DNA from: Candidatus Aenigmatarchaeota archaeon
Lineage (GTDB): Archaea; Aenigmatarchaeota; Aenigmatarchaeia; QMZS01
Reading direction: 5' to 3'
Assembly: GCA_016932615.1 (NCBI GenBank)
Contig: JAFGCN010000025.1
Span: 1 to 60,056, forward strand
DNA length: 60,056 bases
Part shown: in pieces, positions 1 through 8,083 of the stretch
Layout of the letters: each line of letters opens with the position of its first letter
Position numbering within the stretch: position 1 is the stretch's first letter
Translations under genes and position numbers: made by a program
The notes under the pieces: generated by a model
Database searches by the model: none
The model's input: the letters and a program-made list of their open reading frames with translations, nothing else
Told to the model about the DNA's origin: nothing

Positions 1-2
1 GG

Positions 3-176
3 GAGAGATTCTCAGGGACGGGCTTTCCGGAACTTGTGAAAAAGACAATGCTTGCCTGCGGGGCTGGGGCAATTGGGTTTGGGCTTGGCTATCTATATGG
101 CCTGCCTTTCGGTCGCGCCATTGAGGGTGGGTTGATGGGCAGCTTCTGTTTGGGCTTGACATACCTCACGGATTAG
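3..176 (+). CDS. C-terminal fragment of a membrane protein
   Basis: This reading frame enters from the left edge and ends at TAG 174-176, leaving 57 residues of a protein that starts outside the window. It is rich in Gly, Leu and Ala, with two short hydrophobic stretches separated by a turn (LGYLYGLPFGRAIEGG), which suggests the last one or two membrane segments of an integral membrane protein. The other two forward frames have internal stops here. The family cannot be told from this fragment. Confidence 0.6.
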   Translation, partial: ERFSGTGFPELVKKTMLACGAGAIGFGLGYLYGLPFGRAIEGGLMGSFCLGLTYLTD

Positions 177-237
177 GAGAATTCTGGAGCGTTTTTAAAA
201 AATTAGTTCTGTAAATAACTATATAATTGTGATAACT

Positions 238-1107
238 ATGTTTGAGAAAGAAAGTGATGTTGCAATCCTATTTGATGTAGAGGGACCAATCCTGGAGGAC
301 AAAAAAACATTCCTGACCGAATACGGCTACCTGAATCTGGCAAAGGCCTCGCCGATTCACCGTCCTAAATGGGCAATTGGAGGGGCTGTTCTGGAAGCAA
401 TAATCCGGATTGCGCCAAGAGTTCTTCCCAACAATTACGAAAAGCCCTTGCTTGAGGCATACGGGTATGTTCTCAAACATTTCCGGCCAAGTGAAGCTGA
501 CGCCAAAGCTCTGGCAAAAGATTATGCAAAAAGACCCGTTGAAGGAAGTGCGGAGTTTTTACGGCAAACAACTGCGGATACTTACTTGATCAGCACGGGA
601 TACCCCAGAAATGCCCTTGAAAGCTTGTATGAGGAGCAAGGCCTGGAGGGAAAGTTTGCCGGAGTTGCGGCAAACACTTTCCTGATAGAAGCGGGAAAAA
701 TCATCGGCTGGGACGAGGAAACATGCACCCTTCTTGACAGGTATGGGGCGCCAATAGGCGTTCCAAGCAAGGGCCTTCTGGCGGATTCTGATGGAAAAAG
801 AAATGAAGCTCAAAAAGTAAGAGACATTGGCTATAGCACAATAATTGCTATTGGAAACGGGCGGGCAGACAAAGGGATGATAGAACTTGCAGACATAGGG
901 CTGACATACGAAAATGCCGACCCCGCACTAAAAAAATATGTAATGGCTGAATTCGGTCCCCAAAATATTCTTCCAAGACCCGAAGATATATTTCCCCAAC
1001 TCAGTGATTTCGAGAAACATGGGTATTCAAAAGAGATTCTTGGACCCTATTTCAGAAATCACCCAAAAAATGACAAAGATGAATCAGCGTCTGCAGACCG
1101 TGGCTAA
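238..1107 (+). CDS. HAD-superfamily-like hydrolase, variant motif I
   Basis: This 289-residue protein resembles the haloacid dehalogenase (phosphatase) superfamily. Motif I is near the N terminus as D13-V-E15-G-P, where the second acidic residue is Glu instead of the usual Asp. A motif II-like ISTG follows near residue 119, then lysines near 187-193 and a motif IV-like GNGRAD ending at D211. The long insert between motifs I and II would be a cap. ATG 238 is preferred over the in-frame GTG 229, because an AT-rich TATA-like tract lies 35-45 nt upstream and a second at about 215-226. The D-to-E change may mean altered or lost phosphatase activity. The substrate is unknown. It stands alone, convergent with the DJ-1-like gene. 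Confidence 0.6.
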   Translation: MFEKESDVAILFDVEGPILEDKKTFLTEYGYLNLAKASPIHRPKWAIGGAVLEAIIRIAPRVLPNNYEKPLLEAYGYVLKHFRPSEADAKALAKDYAKRPVEGSAEFLRQTTADTYLISTGYPRNALESLYEEQGLEGKFAGVAANTFLIEAGKIIGWDEETCTLLDRYGAPIGVPSKGLLADSDGKRNEAQKVRDIGYSTIIAIGNGRADKGMIELADIGLTYENADPALKKYVMAEFGPQNILPRPEDIFPQLSDFEKHGYSKEILGPYFRNHPKNDKDESASADRG

Positions 1108-1147
1108 CTTTTTGCTTTAGCGACCCCAGAAACAATATTCAGCTTAT

Positions 1148-1738
1148 TCAAAGCAGTGCAGCTATTGCCTTCCCAAATTCCCTCGCGGCTTTTGGGCCGT
1201 TAGCGGTCACAATTTTTCTGTCAACTTCCACGGGCTTTCCCGTGTACATCGCGCGGCTGTCTTTTAGCACTGCCAGGTTGCTTTCATCCTCCCAAACGGT
1301 TGCTTTTTTGCCGTCCATAATGCCGGTTTTCGCAAATAGCACTGGGGCAATGCAGATTGCGGCAATAACCTTGCCTGAGTCATAAGCGGCCTGGACCATT
1401 TTCTGGGCGTTTTCGTCGTGAAAGTAAATCTGGGCGCCTGAGCCGCCGACAAAGATAAGCGCGTCGTAGTCCTCTATTTTTGCGTCGTCCAGCGCTATAT
1501 CTGCTTTTGCAGTTCCCCCAAGCATCCCTATTTTGTTCCCGGGAACTGTCGAGGCAATTGTTACCTCAATGCCTGCATTTTCAAGCTCTTCCTTGGTTTC
1601 AAAGCATTCCTCGTCCCTGAAGTTTATGGGAGCAATTACCATAAGCGCCTTTTTTCCCTTACTGGGGGCGGGTGCTTCTTCCTGTGTGGCTGAAGCGGAT
1701 TTTTTCCTGAAGAGTCGGCCAAATAATCCTTTTTGCAT
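1148..1738 (-). CDS. DJ-1/PfpI family protein
   Basis: This 196-residue protein has the flavodoxin-like fold signature of the DJ-1/PfpI/ThiJ family. A beta strand (ALMVIAPINFRDEE) carries the conserved acidic residue near 44, a VGGSG turn lies near 97-101, and the nucleophile elbow is AAICIAP with Cys129. Family members act as proteases, glyoxalases/deglycases or chaperones, and which applies here cannot be told. The first 28 residues are a basic, Ala/Pro/Ser-rich extension ahead of the domain (RLFRKK), which is not typical of PfpI. The gene stands alone on the minus strand, divergent from the L10e gene. Confidence 0.85.
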   Translation of the reverse strand: MQKGLFGRLFRKKSASATQEEAPAPSKGKKALMVIAPINFRDEECFETKEELENAGIEVTIASTVPGNKIGMLGGTAKADIALDDAKIEDYDALIFVGGSGAQIYFHDENAQKMVQAAYDSGKVIAAICIAPVLFAKTGIMDGKKATVWEDESNLAVLKDSRAMYTGKPVEVDRKIVTANGPKAAREFGKAIAALL

Positions 1739-1840
1739 AACTTATGAAGTGAGACTACTAATAATGATGGCTACGTTTGCTGAACAAGGGCGTTATACGC
1801 CAGGGCTCAGGTGTTCATAAATTAAAAACTTTGCTATATT

Positions 1841-2380
1841 ATGGCAAAACTCAGACCGGCAAGGTGTTATCGGGTTAAGAAGAGGTCATGGACAAGGCAG
1901 TCCAAAAAGAGGCCTAAAAAGGGTTATGTAAGGGGTGTACCCGCTCTTAAGCTCAAGAGGTTCAGGACTGGCCAGAGGCTGACTTATGACCATGTTTTCA
2001 GGATTGTGTCCGACTCTGACATTCAGGTAAGAGATGCTGCCCTTGAGTCTGCAAGGATTGCTATGTCAAACTACCTTCAAAAGAACATCAAGCAGGAGTT
2101 TTACCTGGTTCTCAGAAAATACCCGTTTCAGGTCTTAAGGGAGCACAAGCAGGCAGCAGTAGCTGGCGCTGACCGTTTCTTCTCTGGTATGAGGAGGGCA
2201 TTTGGAAAGCCGTGCGGAAGCGCAGTTATGCTAAAGCCGGGTGAGGTCTTGTTTGAGCTCAGGACAAACAAGAAGAACGGAACGGTCGTAAAGGAGGCGT
2301 TCAGGAGGGCGAAGGCAAAGATGCCTGGAGAATACTCCCTTGTCGCAGAGGAGTTGACTCTTGAAATGGTTAAGGATTAG
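1841..2380 (+). CDS. rpl10e: Large-subunit ribosomal protein L10e (uL16)
   Basis: The 179-residue product is the archaeal/eukaryotic form of uL16 (L10e), which sits near the A-site tRNA on the large subunit. The basic N terminus (MAKLRPARCYRVKKRSWTRQ), the central segment ending in MRRAFGKPCGSA and the full length match the archaeal family. A TATA-like aaattaaaaac lies about 15-25 nt upstream, and no Shine-Dalgarno sequence is seen. The neighbours are not translation genes: a DJ-1-like gene upstream and a methyltransferase 29 nt downstream. Confidence 0.95.
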   Translation: MAKLRPARCYRVKKRSWTRQSKKRPKKGYVRGVPALKLKRFRTGQRLTYDHVFRIVSDSDIQVRDAALESARIAMSNYLQKNIKQEFYLVLRKYPFQVLREHKQAAVAGADRFFSGMRRAFGKPCGSAVMLKPGEVLFELRTNKKNGTVVKEAFRRAKAKMPGEYSLVAEELTLEMVKD

Positions 2381-2409
2381 GCGGATTTAAACTGTGATGC
2401 AGTTACTTT

Positions 2410-3138
2410 ATGGTAAAAACTATCTCTGAAACTCCAGCTGAGCAGGACTTGTCTGTAGGTTTTTTCATGAGTGAGGGGTATCTGGAGCGGGCTTCTTACC
2501 TATACGCTCCAGATTATGTGCATGCCAGAGAAATGATTCTGCCGGGCAATATGGTGCTTGACGCAGGGTGCGGGGCTGGCACTGGTTTGCCAATTCTTTC
2601 CTGGGCGGCGGGAAAAGAAGGCCGGGTGATTGGGGTGGACCCCTGCCCGAAGTTCATAGAGGTTGCTAGAAACCAGGTGGGGGAAATTGGGCTTAACAAT
2701 GTAGAGCTTTATGTTGCTGATGCCAGAGACCTTGGCGAAGAAAAGTCGGGCAAGTATGACGCAATAACCTGCTGCAATGTTCTTTATGCCTTGCCTAGAG
2801 AAGAGGCAGACAGAATGCTTCTTGAGTTGAACCGTGTTTGCAAGCCAGGAGGGCAGATTTTCGTGTCTGCTCTTGGGACGGGTTTTCGCGATTATCTCCT
2901 CACCAACCCAAAATTTGGGCCTAAAGGTGTTACTCAGGAAAAACTGGACTATCTTCTGGCACAGACTTCATTTTACACCGAAAGTGAGATAGACGCTGCG
3001 CTTAAAACCGCGGGTTTTGAGATTGACAAAAGAGACACAATTGAGTTAAGTGCAGCATATCCGGGCCTAGCCCAGGGTATGTTTCTCTGTGGCGAAGTTC
3101 CAGCATATCGCCATGAGGTTTTTGCAAGGAAACTTTAA
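2410..3138 (+). CDS. Class I SAM-dependent methyltransferase
   Basis: This 242-residue Rossmann-type methyltransferase has motif I VLDAGCGAGTG at about 49-59, an acidic motif II (VIGVDP), a motif III-like ADARDLGE and a motif IV/V region ending in CKPGGQIFVSA. The C-terminal half (FYTESEIDAALKTAGFEI) resembles the last strands of UbiE/Methyltransf_11-type enzymes. The substrate cannot be inferred. It lies 29 nt downstream of L10e on the same strand and could be cotranscribed, although a TATA-like atttaaac occurs just upstream of its ATG. Confidence 0.85.
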   Translation: MVKTISETPAEQDLSVGFFMSEGYLERASYLYAPDYVHAREMILPGNMVLDAGCGAGTGLPILSWAAGKEGRVIGVDPCPKFIEVARNQVGEIGLNNVELYVADARDLGEEKSGKYDAITCCNVLYALPREEADRMLLELNRVCKPGGQIFVSALGTGFRDYLLTNPKFGPKGVTQEKLDYLLAQTSFYTESEIDAALKTAGFEIDKRDTIELSAAYPGLAQGMFLCGEVPAYRHEVFARKL

Positions 3139-3174
3139 GGAGTTTCATTGATCAGAACCAATCAGTTATGCCTG

Positions 3175-3741
3175 CTATATGGAGTTAATTTTGTATAGTT
3201 CTTCCTTGAATTTCTGGAATCCCACCCGGTCAGCTCCTATTGCTTCAGCTATTGCCTTCTTTTTGAAATCATCCTCCAGGAGTTGCAGATAGTTAAAATA
3301 GGGTATGCTGATGGATGTAGCGTGCATTTTCTTCTCTTCAGGCGCCCCCACCTCTTCTATGGTCTCTTTATATATCCTCCCGCCGGGCCCTGTCAGGTTC
3401 AAGGTTATTTTTACATGCTTGCCTAGATAATTGCTTAAGCTGTCTTCGTAAAGAATCATGGGCACCTTTTCCCCAGAGTCAAAGATAATATACTTCACTG
3501 AGTTTGGGTCACAATCACCACACTCCATCATCAGTATGCTTCCTTCATAAGTTTCGGGGTAATTTTTCGAGGATTCAGAATTTTCAAGGGCCTTTAGCCG
3601 GGAATATGCAATCTCCAGGTATTTCTTAAGAATGTCCTCATCTCCAAGGTATTTTCCCTTAAGAAAGTTGTGGATTACTCCCTCACTTTTAGATTCCTTT
3701 TCCAATATGGCCTCTATGCCCTTACCTACGGATTCTGGCAT
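3175..3741 (-). CDS. Uncharacterised protein, 188 aa
   Basis: I do not recognise this protein. It is soluble-looking, with a charged helical N-terminal third (residues 1-60), a central beta-rich part (YIIFDSGEKVPMILYEDSL, then VKITLNLTGPGG) and a helical C terminus. A pair of cysteines in ECGDCD near residue 75 is the only notable motif. It is convergent with the upstream methyltransferase. An AT-rich tract (tactatttaaagg) lies just upstream of the ATG. Clean codon use and an uninterrupted frame support a real gene. Confidence 0.6.
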   Translation of the reverse strand: MPESVGKGIEAILEKESKSEGVIHNFLKGKYLGDEDILKKYLEIAYSRLKALENSESSKNYPETYEGSILMMECGDCDPNSVKYIIFDSGEKVPMILYEDSLSNYLGKHVKITLNLTGPGGRIYKETIEEVGAPEEKKMHATSISIPYFNYLQLLEDDFKKKAIAEAIGADRVGFQKFKEELYKINSI

Positions 3742-3801
3742 TTAATTCACCCAAATATAAGTACATATTCTACTATTTAAAGGTTTTTTAGTGCGGATAT
3801 T

Positions 3802-4440
3802 CTATCGGCCATATACCTCCAGTTTTGCCGAAACCAACCACTCCTTTCCCTTAATCTTCTCAGGAATTCTCCTCAGGGTTGACTTTCTGCCTTCAACGAA
3901 GTATGACTGAACAAAACATTTGCCTTTTGAGTCAAGGCCAATTTCATCCAGCCGGTATATTCTGGCGCCTATAGCATCTTCCACTTCCTTTTCGTTAAGC
4001 AGCCGGGAAGACGTCAGGACAATACGGCTCCTGTAATTTCCAATTCCGCGGCTTTCAAGAAAACGGTCATAAAAGACAACCGTCCAGACAAAAGTGTATG
4101 CAAGGAGGGCAAGAGTGTAATAACCAAGCCCCATGAACATTCCAAAAATTGCCATTATCCAGATGCCTGCGGCAGTCGTGGCACCTGTAATTCTGTCGCC
4201 TGCCTTTACCATTGCCCCTGCACCAAGAAAACCAATTCCGGTGATTATTGCGCCTAAAAGCGTGAAAGGGTTGTCTGAAGGAACTAAAGTTGATAGAATT
4301 GCAAGGCCGCAGGAGCCGGCGGCGACAAAGGTAAAAGTGCCAAATCCGATGGGCTTGTGCGAAGTCTGACGCTCGAGCCCAAAGGCAAAAGACAGGAGGA
4401 AGGTAAGAATGAAACGCCACAGGACTACCAGGGTTTCCAT
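3802..4440 (-). CDS. MgtC/SapB family membrane protein
   Basis: The 212-residue product has the N-terminal membrane domain of the MgtC/SapB family. It shows the conserved FGLERQ after the first helix, GIGFLGAGAMVK in the middle and TGATTAAGIW in the following helix. After about 140 residues of membrane segments comes a soluble C-terminal domain with alternating beta/alpha character (SRIVLTSSRLL to the end). In bacteria the family is linked to survival at low magnesium and in phagosomes. In archaea its role is unknown. It sits between two orphan genes. Confidence 0.88.
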   Translation of the reverse strand: METLVVLWRFILTFLLSFAFGLERQTSHKPIGFGTFTFVAAGSCGLAILSTLVPSDNPFTLLGAIITGIGFLGAGAMVKAGDRITGATTAAGIWIMAIFGMFMGLGYYTLALLAYTFVWTVVFYDRFLESRGIGNYRSRIVLTSSRLLNEKEVEDAIGARIYRLDEIGLDSKGKCFVQSYFVEGRKSTLRRIPEKIKGKEWLVSAKLEVYGR

Positions 4441-4463
4441 AAATTAATGAAAATATAGAAAAA

Positions 4464-4820
4464 CTATCCGCAGATTATGAACTTCATCAGGAGTTTTTTG
4501 CCAGGTCTTAGCCTTTTTTCTTCGGTTTTACTGCCTCCAATAATCCTATCATAGAACCCATACACTAGGTTAATACCCTGAGTTGGAAGTTGACTCGCCT
4601 CGTCATAGAAACCTTTAACCGGACTAATAAAATATTTGTTGAGTATTCCAGGTCCGCTGTTTCTATTTATAGCTTTGTAAGTGGTTTCCCCCTCCCGATG
4701 CCACCCATCAAATGACTGGTCATAAACAAGACCAATCGCCCTTGCATTATGAATGGGGTTAAATGTTTCATTCAGAATGCTGCCTCCTCTACGTACCCCT
4801 CCTAGAATTTTCTCTTTCAT
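4464..4820 (-). CDS. Uncharacterised basic protein, 118 aa
   Basis: This small Gly- and Lys-rich protein is not recognised. It starts with an ATG preceded by a strong AT-rich promoter (gtatataaaggtatttatg). Its composition (GGVRRGGSILN at the start, KKLLMKFIICG at the end) gives no domain. There is no signal peptide and no obvious membrane helix. It lies 23 nt beyond the start of the MgtC-like gene on the same strand, so the two could be cotranscribed. Confidence 0.5.
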   Translation of the reverse strand: MKEKILGGVRRGGSILNETFNPIHNARAIGLVYDQSFDGWHREGETTYKAINRNSGPGILNKYFISPVKGFYDEASQLPTQGINLVYGFYDRIIGGSKTEEKRLRPGKKLLMKFIICG

Positions 4821-4932
4821 ATATAAACAAACATAAATACCTTTATATACAACATAATTTAAAGTTAGTCATTTGCCTGTAAAATATCAAGAAAATATAT
4901 AGTTTTCTGGCTTAGCCAATTATGCAAAAAAT

Positions 4933-5259
4933 ATGAAAGAAATCATCAAATTCCCGGATTTCGAGAAGCTTGACATAAGAATCGGCAAAATCCTTACTGC
5001 AGAGAAGGTTGAAGGCGCAGACAAGCTCCTTAAGCTGGAGGTGGACTTTGCCTCTGAAAAAAGGCAGATTGTGGCCGGACTTGCCCCATATTTTAAGCCA
5101 GAAGAGCTTGTAGGAAAAGAGTGCCCGTTTTTGGTCAATCTTGAGCCAAGGAAGCTCCGGGGACTCGAAAGCGAGGGCATGATTCTGGTTGCTGGAATGC
5201 AGTCGCCCACCCTTCTTACTCCTGAAAAGGAGGTTGAAGTCGGGGCCGTTGTGGGGTGA
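4933..5259 (+). CDS. Stand-alone tRNA-binding protein, MetRS beta-subunit type
   Basis: The 108-residue protein is a single EMAP-II/CsaA/MetRS-beta-type OB-fold domain. It has the typical order LDIRIGKI, EGADKLLKLEVD, RQIVAGLAPYF, PEELVGKE, VNLEPRKLRGLESEGMIL. Many archaea carry such a free-standing domain that homodimerises and helps methionyl-tRNA synthetase bind tRNA. The synthetase itself is not in this window. The stop codon overlaps a possible GTG of the next gene, so the two are likely one transcript. Confidence 0.9.
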   Translation: MKEIIKFPDFEKLDIRIGKILTAEKVEGADKLLKLEVDFASEKRQIVAGLAPYFKPEELVGKECPFLVNLEPRKLRGLESEGMILVAGMQSPTLLTPEKEVEVGAVVG

Positions 5260-5264
5260 ATAAA

Positions 5265-5591
5265 ATGGCTGAAGAACAAGGGCTTTGCGGATTGGCTGAA
5301 CCGGAAGGGCAAGAGTTTTGGGAATTGCCCTGCTACCAGGTGCTGGGTCATTCTGGCGCTAGACAAGTTCTTGAAAAGATGTATGATTTGGGAAAAGCGG
5401 TTTCTTTGCCAGAACTGGATAGATGCTTAGATGGCACTAATGTAAGTAAGGTCTGGATGGCAAACCAGTCAAATATAGGTAATATTGAGATTTCTGGTGA
5501 GCGTGGACATAAAAGGTACGAACTCACCCCTCAAATAAGGCATGGAATAAAATATTTGAGGCAAAATCCGGGGGCATTTCCTGAATCCTGA
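5265..5591 (+). CDS. Uncharacterised protein, possible winged-helix fold
   Basis: This protein of about 108 residues begins at ATG 5265, six nt after the preceding stop. An in-frame GTG at 5256 would overlap that stop. The region from about residue 30 (GARQVLEKMYDLGKAVSLPE) to GHKRYELTPQIRHGIKYL resembles a small winged helix-turn-helix with a beta wing (IEISGERGHKRYELT), but the match is only by eye. It follows the MetRS-beta-like gene closely. The function is unknown. Confidence 0.5.
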   Translation: MAEEQGLCGLAEPEGQEFWELPCYQVLGHSGARQVLEKMYDLGKAVSLPELDRCLDGTNVSKVWMANQSNIGNIEISGERGHKRYELTPQIRHGIKYLRQNPGAFPES

Positions 5592-5651
5592 ATTTCTATT
5601 TCTTAGAATTTGTATGAAATAAACTACATATAGATAGCAACAATTATAGTA

Positions 5652-6500
5652 ATGGTTGCAGAAAAAGCTGGACTTGGTGGGGAAAGTATCATTAAAAAGG
5701 CCTATGATGGCACCTATGGTGCGATGGTCGAGGATTTTAAGAGCTATTCGGGGCTTTTCCCTGGGCCTGATGCAGGAAAGTTTACTCTTGGCGCGGCATC
5801 TCTCTACGGATATGACGCTTTTGTCCGTGACAGCATGTTGCCGGTTATAGCGCCCATCCATGAGTTGATGCATGCCTTGACGGTTGAAGCTACAGGTGGC
5901 GATGTAAATTATATTGCTCTTGAGCCAGGCCTTGGCGCGGAATACTGGAAAGAGCTCTATGCTCCCTTCACGGAAAGCTCAAATCTGGAGGGCTGTAATG
6001 GGCTTACTGGGTGGGACGCTACCTATTATCCAGACCTCTCACCGGGGCTCAATGAGCTTGCGAATTTGGGTCAGGAAGGCCTTGTTTCCGTTGCGCCATA
6101 TCTTGCGGCAACTACGTTAGGCATATATCTCCTTCAGGAAGGAAAGAGCCGTAAGTCCCTGCCAATCGGCTTTTTGGGCGGAGCCCTGTTAACAGAGAAT
6201 ATTGGTGGCATGGCATCCAGAACCTCAGATTACCGCCAATTTGGAGAGCACCTGTATAGCATCGTTCTTGACAAATTGGATGCATTGGCAGACGGTATCG
6301 GGCTTGGAGACATTCCGATTGACGTTCCCGACACGACGGCCTTGGGTGGCATTGTGTTTGGCTTGGCAGTGCTGGGTTTAGTCTATGGGGTTTCGAGAAA
6401 GGGAGTGAATTTTACAAGGAAGATTGCTGCGTCCTACAAGTCTCGAAAAGACGCAGATGCTTCACTTGTACCCGAAAAGCAGGAAGCCGGTGTGAATTAG
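5652..6500 (+). CDS. Membrane protein with HExxH motif, putative metallopeptidase
   Basis: This 282-residue protein carries a true HExxH signature, H70-E-L-M-H74, preceded by the hydrophobic VIAPI as in site-2-protease-like and DUF3267-like membrane peptidases. A hydrophobic segment follows at about 145-165 (LVSVAPYLAATTLGIYLL), then a Gly-rich LGGALLTENIGG, and a clear transmembrane helix near 235-255 (GGIVFGLAVLGLVYGV) before a basic tail. I infer a membrane-bound zinc enzyme, but the third ligand is not identified. Its last 39 nt overlap the 3' end of the convergent trmI-like gene. Confidence 0.6.
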   Translation: MVAEKAGLGGESIIKKAYDGTYGAMVEDFKSYSGLFPGPDAGKFTLGAASLYGYDAFVRDSMLPVIAPIHELMHALTVEATGGDVNYIALEPGLGAEYWKELYAPFTESSNLEGCNGLTGWDATYYPDLSPGLNELANLGQEGLVSVAPYLAATTLGIYLLQEGKSRKSLPIGFLGGALLTENIGGMASRTSDYRQFGEHLYSIVLDKLDALADGIGLGDIPIDVPDTTALGGIVFGLAVLGLVYGVSRKGVNFTRKIAASYKSRKDADASLVPEKQEAGVN

Positions 6501-7022
6501 CCCTGTGTGGATTGGGTGGGTTGAAATCCCGACTTTCCATTCCCGAACCTCGCAGTCAATCACTGTTATCCGGTAGCCGAGCTTTGTAAATTCCTCATGG
6601 GCGTCCTTTATCTGTTCTATATTGGGGGAATATACAACAAAAACGCCGCCGGGCTTCAGCACTTTGTCAAGCTTTTTTACGAGGCGGGCGGGCTTTCTAA
6701 GGTCGAGCGTTATCAGGTCAAACTCTCCCTTTACTCTCGCTTTTGCAATGTCCTTGTTTATGATTTCAATATTTTCAAGCCCAGACCTTTTGATGTTTTT
6801 GCTTGCCAGGTTAAAAAAGTCCTCCTTTATCTCGTAAGTCGTCACTTTTCCGGGCTGGACGATGTTTCCAAGGAATATTGCAAGAAATCCCGAGCCGCTT
6901 CCGGCATCCAGAACCTTCCAGCCAGGGCTTGCCCCCGAGTAGGCAGCAATCATCCCAGCGTCTTTTTTTAAGATTACCTGAGGTCCTCTCATGGCCTTTT
7001 TCTCGAAGAAGTCTGGCTCCAT
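6462..7022 (-). CDS. trmI: tRNA (adenine-N1)-methyltransferase TrmI-like, short form
   Basis: The 186-residue product matches the catalytic part of TrmI, which methylates A57/A58 in the tRNA T loop. It has MRGPQVILKKDAGMI (the family R-x-x-Q-x-x-x-x-K-D motif), motif I VLDAGSGSGFLA, YEIKEDF, a DLITLDLRKPARL active-site region and the ending HTGLIHTGFLLF. Typical TrmI proteins are about 250 residues with an N-terminal beta domain of 60-80 residues. Here the ORF starts right at the catalytic domain, so that domain is absent. It overlaps its convergent neighbour by 39 nt. Confidence 0.85.
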   Translation of the reverse strand: MEPDFFEKKAMRGPQVILKKDAGMIAAYSGASPGWKVLDAGSGSGFLAIFLGNIVQPGKVTTYEIKEDFFNLASKNIKRSGLENIEIINKDIAKARVKGEFDLITLDLRKPARLVKKLDKVLKPGGVFVVYSPNIEQIKDAHEEFTKLGYRITVIDCEVREWKVGISTHPIHTGLIHTGFLLFGYK

Positions 7023-7038
7023 AATTAATCTGCGATTT

Positions 7039-7497
7039 TTATTTTTTGGATTCTTCTAGCATGTGGAATATTTCAAGACCTGTACGCCGGCATTTGGGCA
7101 CACAGTCGCCCATGAAGCGAGTCTTAAGTTCATAGGTAAGGCCTCGAAAGCTTGTGCCAATTTCAGGATGGGTTCCACACATACCTTGAAAATCCGTATA
7201 AATCTGATAGTCTGGCTTCCTTTTTAGTTCTTCCAGAACATTTTGCCTAATGTCTTTTGTTATACTAGGAAGGTCAGCGGGCATCTCATTGTTAAGTTGG
7301 TTATAAACAATGAGCCCTGAAGCTAGCTGATAGGGTCCAAAGAGGGAGTCTGAGTTGAAGGTGATGGCAAGATGGTTTCCAAGAAGAACGTCTTTTTTAA
7401 GAATCCTGCCTACTTCCTCTTCAGGAGCCCCCAGGCCTAATACATTGTAAATCTGCCTTCTAATTTCCTGACTGTTTGAATCATATGTGCCTACCAT
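7039..7497 (-). CDS. Uncharacterised protein, 152 aa
   Basis: This protein is not recognised. It is soluble and mixed alpha/beta in appearance. Four cysteines lie in the C-terminal half, including CVPKC near the end and CGTH in the middle, which might bind a metal. The N terminus (EIRRQIYNVLGLGAPEEEVG) looks helical. Its promoter region faces the Nudix gene: the 51 nt between the two ATGs hold a TATA-like tataattttaaa used by one or both. Confidence 0.55.
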   Translation of the reverse strand: MVGTYDSNSQEIRRQIYNVLGLGAPEEEVGRILKKDVLLGNHLAITFNSDSLFGPYQLASGLIVYNQLNNEMPADLPSITKDIRQNVLEELKRKPDYQIYTDFQGMCGTHPEIGTSFRGLTYELKTRFMGDCVPKCRRTGLEIFHMLEESKK

Positions 7498-7548
7498 AAA
7501 GTGACTACTCTATAATTTTAAAGGTTGCTTGTCCCCAAGTATCTTATT

Positions 7549-8061
7549 ATGGTTGATTCGGAGTTTGTCGATGTTGTAAACGAAAAGGATGAAGTAATCG
7601 GGAAAATCCCCTGGAGGGAGGCAGACAAGCCCAGTAAAGAGAGAATAACCCGGGCGGCTGTAGTTCTTGTCTTCAACCCGAAAGGAGAACTGTTCCTGCA
7701 AAAGCGCTCAAGGAATAAAATCCACTATCCTCTTCACTGGACAGATTCTGTCAGTGGCTGGGTAGACTCAGGTGAAACCTACCTGGAAGCGGCTCTAAGG
7801 GAGATGGAAGAGGAGATTGGGCTCAAAAGGGAGCCGGAGGACCTGGAACTTCTGTTCAAAATAATGGTCGAAACGGGCAAAAGGGAATTTGTCTGCGTTT
7901 ATCGGCTGGTTACTTATGATCCCTTGAAGCTTAACAGGGCTGAAATAGAGGAAGGGCGGTTCTTTAAGATAGGGGAAATTCAGCAGATGATTGATGCAGG
8001 CGAAAAAATCAGCCCGTTTTTCCTCGAAATCTTTAAAAAGTGCCTCCAGAAACAAATATAA
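7549..8061 (+). CDS. Nudix hydrolase, IPP isomerase/YfcD-like
   Basis: This 170-residue Nudix protein has a perfect Nudix box, G-x5-E-x7-REMEEEIGL (starting GWVDSGE). It is preceded by FVDVVNEKDEVIGKIPW and FLQKRSRNKIHYP, a layout typical of the YfcD and isopentenyl-diphosphate isomerase type I branch. I see no decisive residue that would make it an isomerase, so Nudix hydrolase of unknown substrate is safer. ATG 7549 is chosen over the in-frame TTG 7525 because the TATA-like tataattttaaa at 7511-7522 would then lie about 30 nt upstream. Confidence 0.85.
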   Translation: MVDSEFVDVVNEKDEVIGKIPWREADKPSKERITRAAVVLVFNPKGELFLQKRSRNKIHYPLHWTDSVSGWVDSGETYLEAALREMEEEIGLKREPEDLELLFKIMVETGKREFVCVYRLVTYDPLKLNRAEIEEGRFFKIGEIQQMIDAGEKISPFFLEIFKKCLQKQI

Positions 8062-8083
8062 GGATTTCCGGGCAGATTTCATA

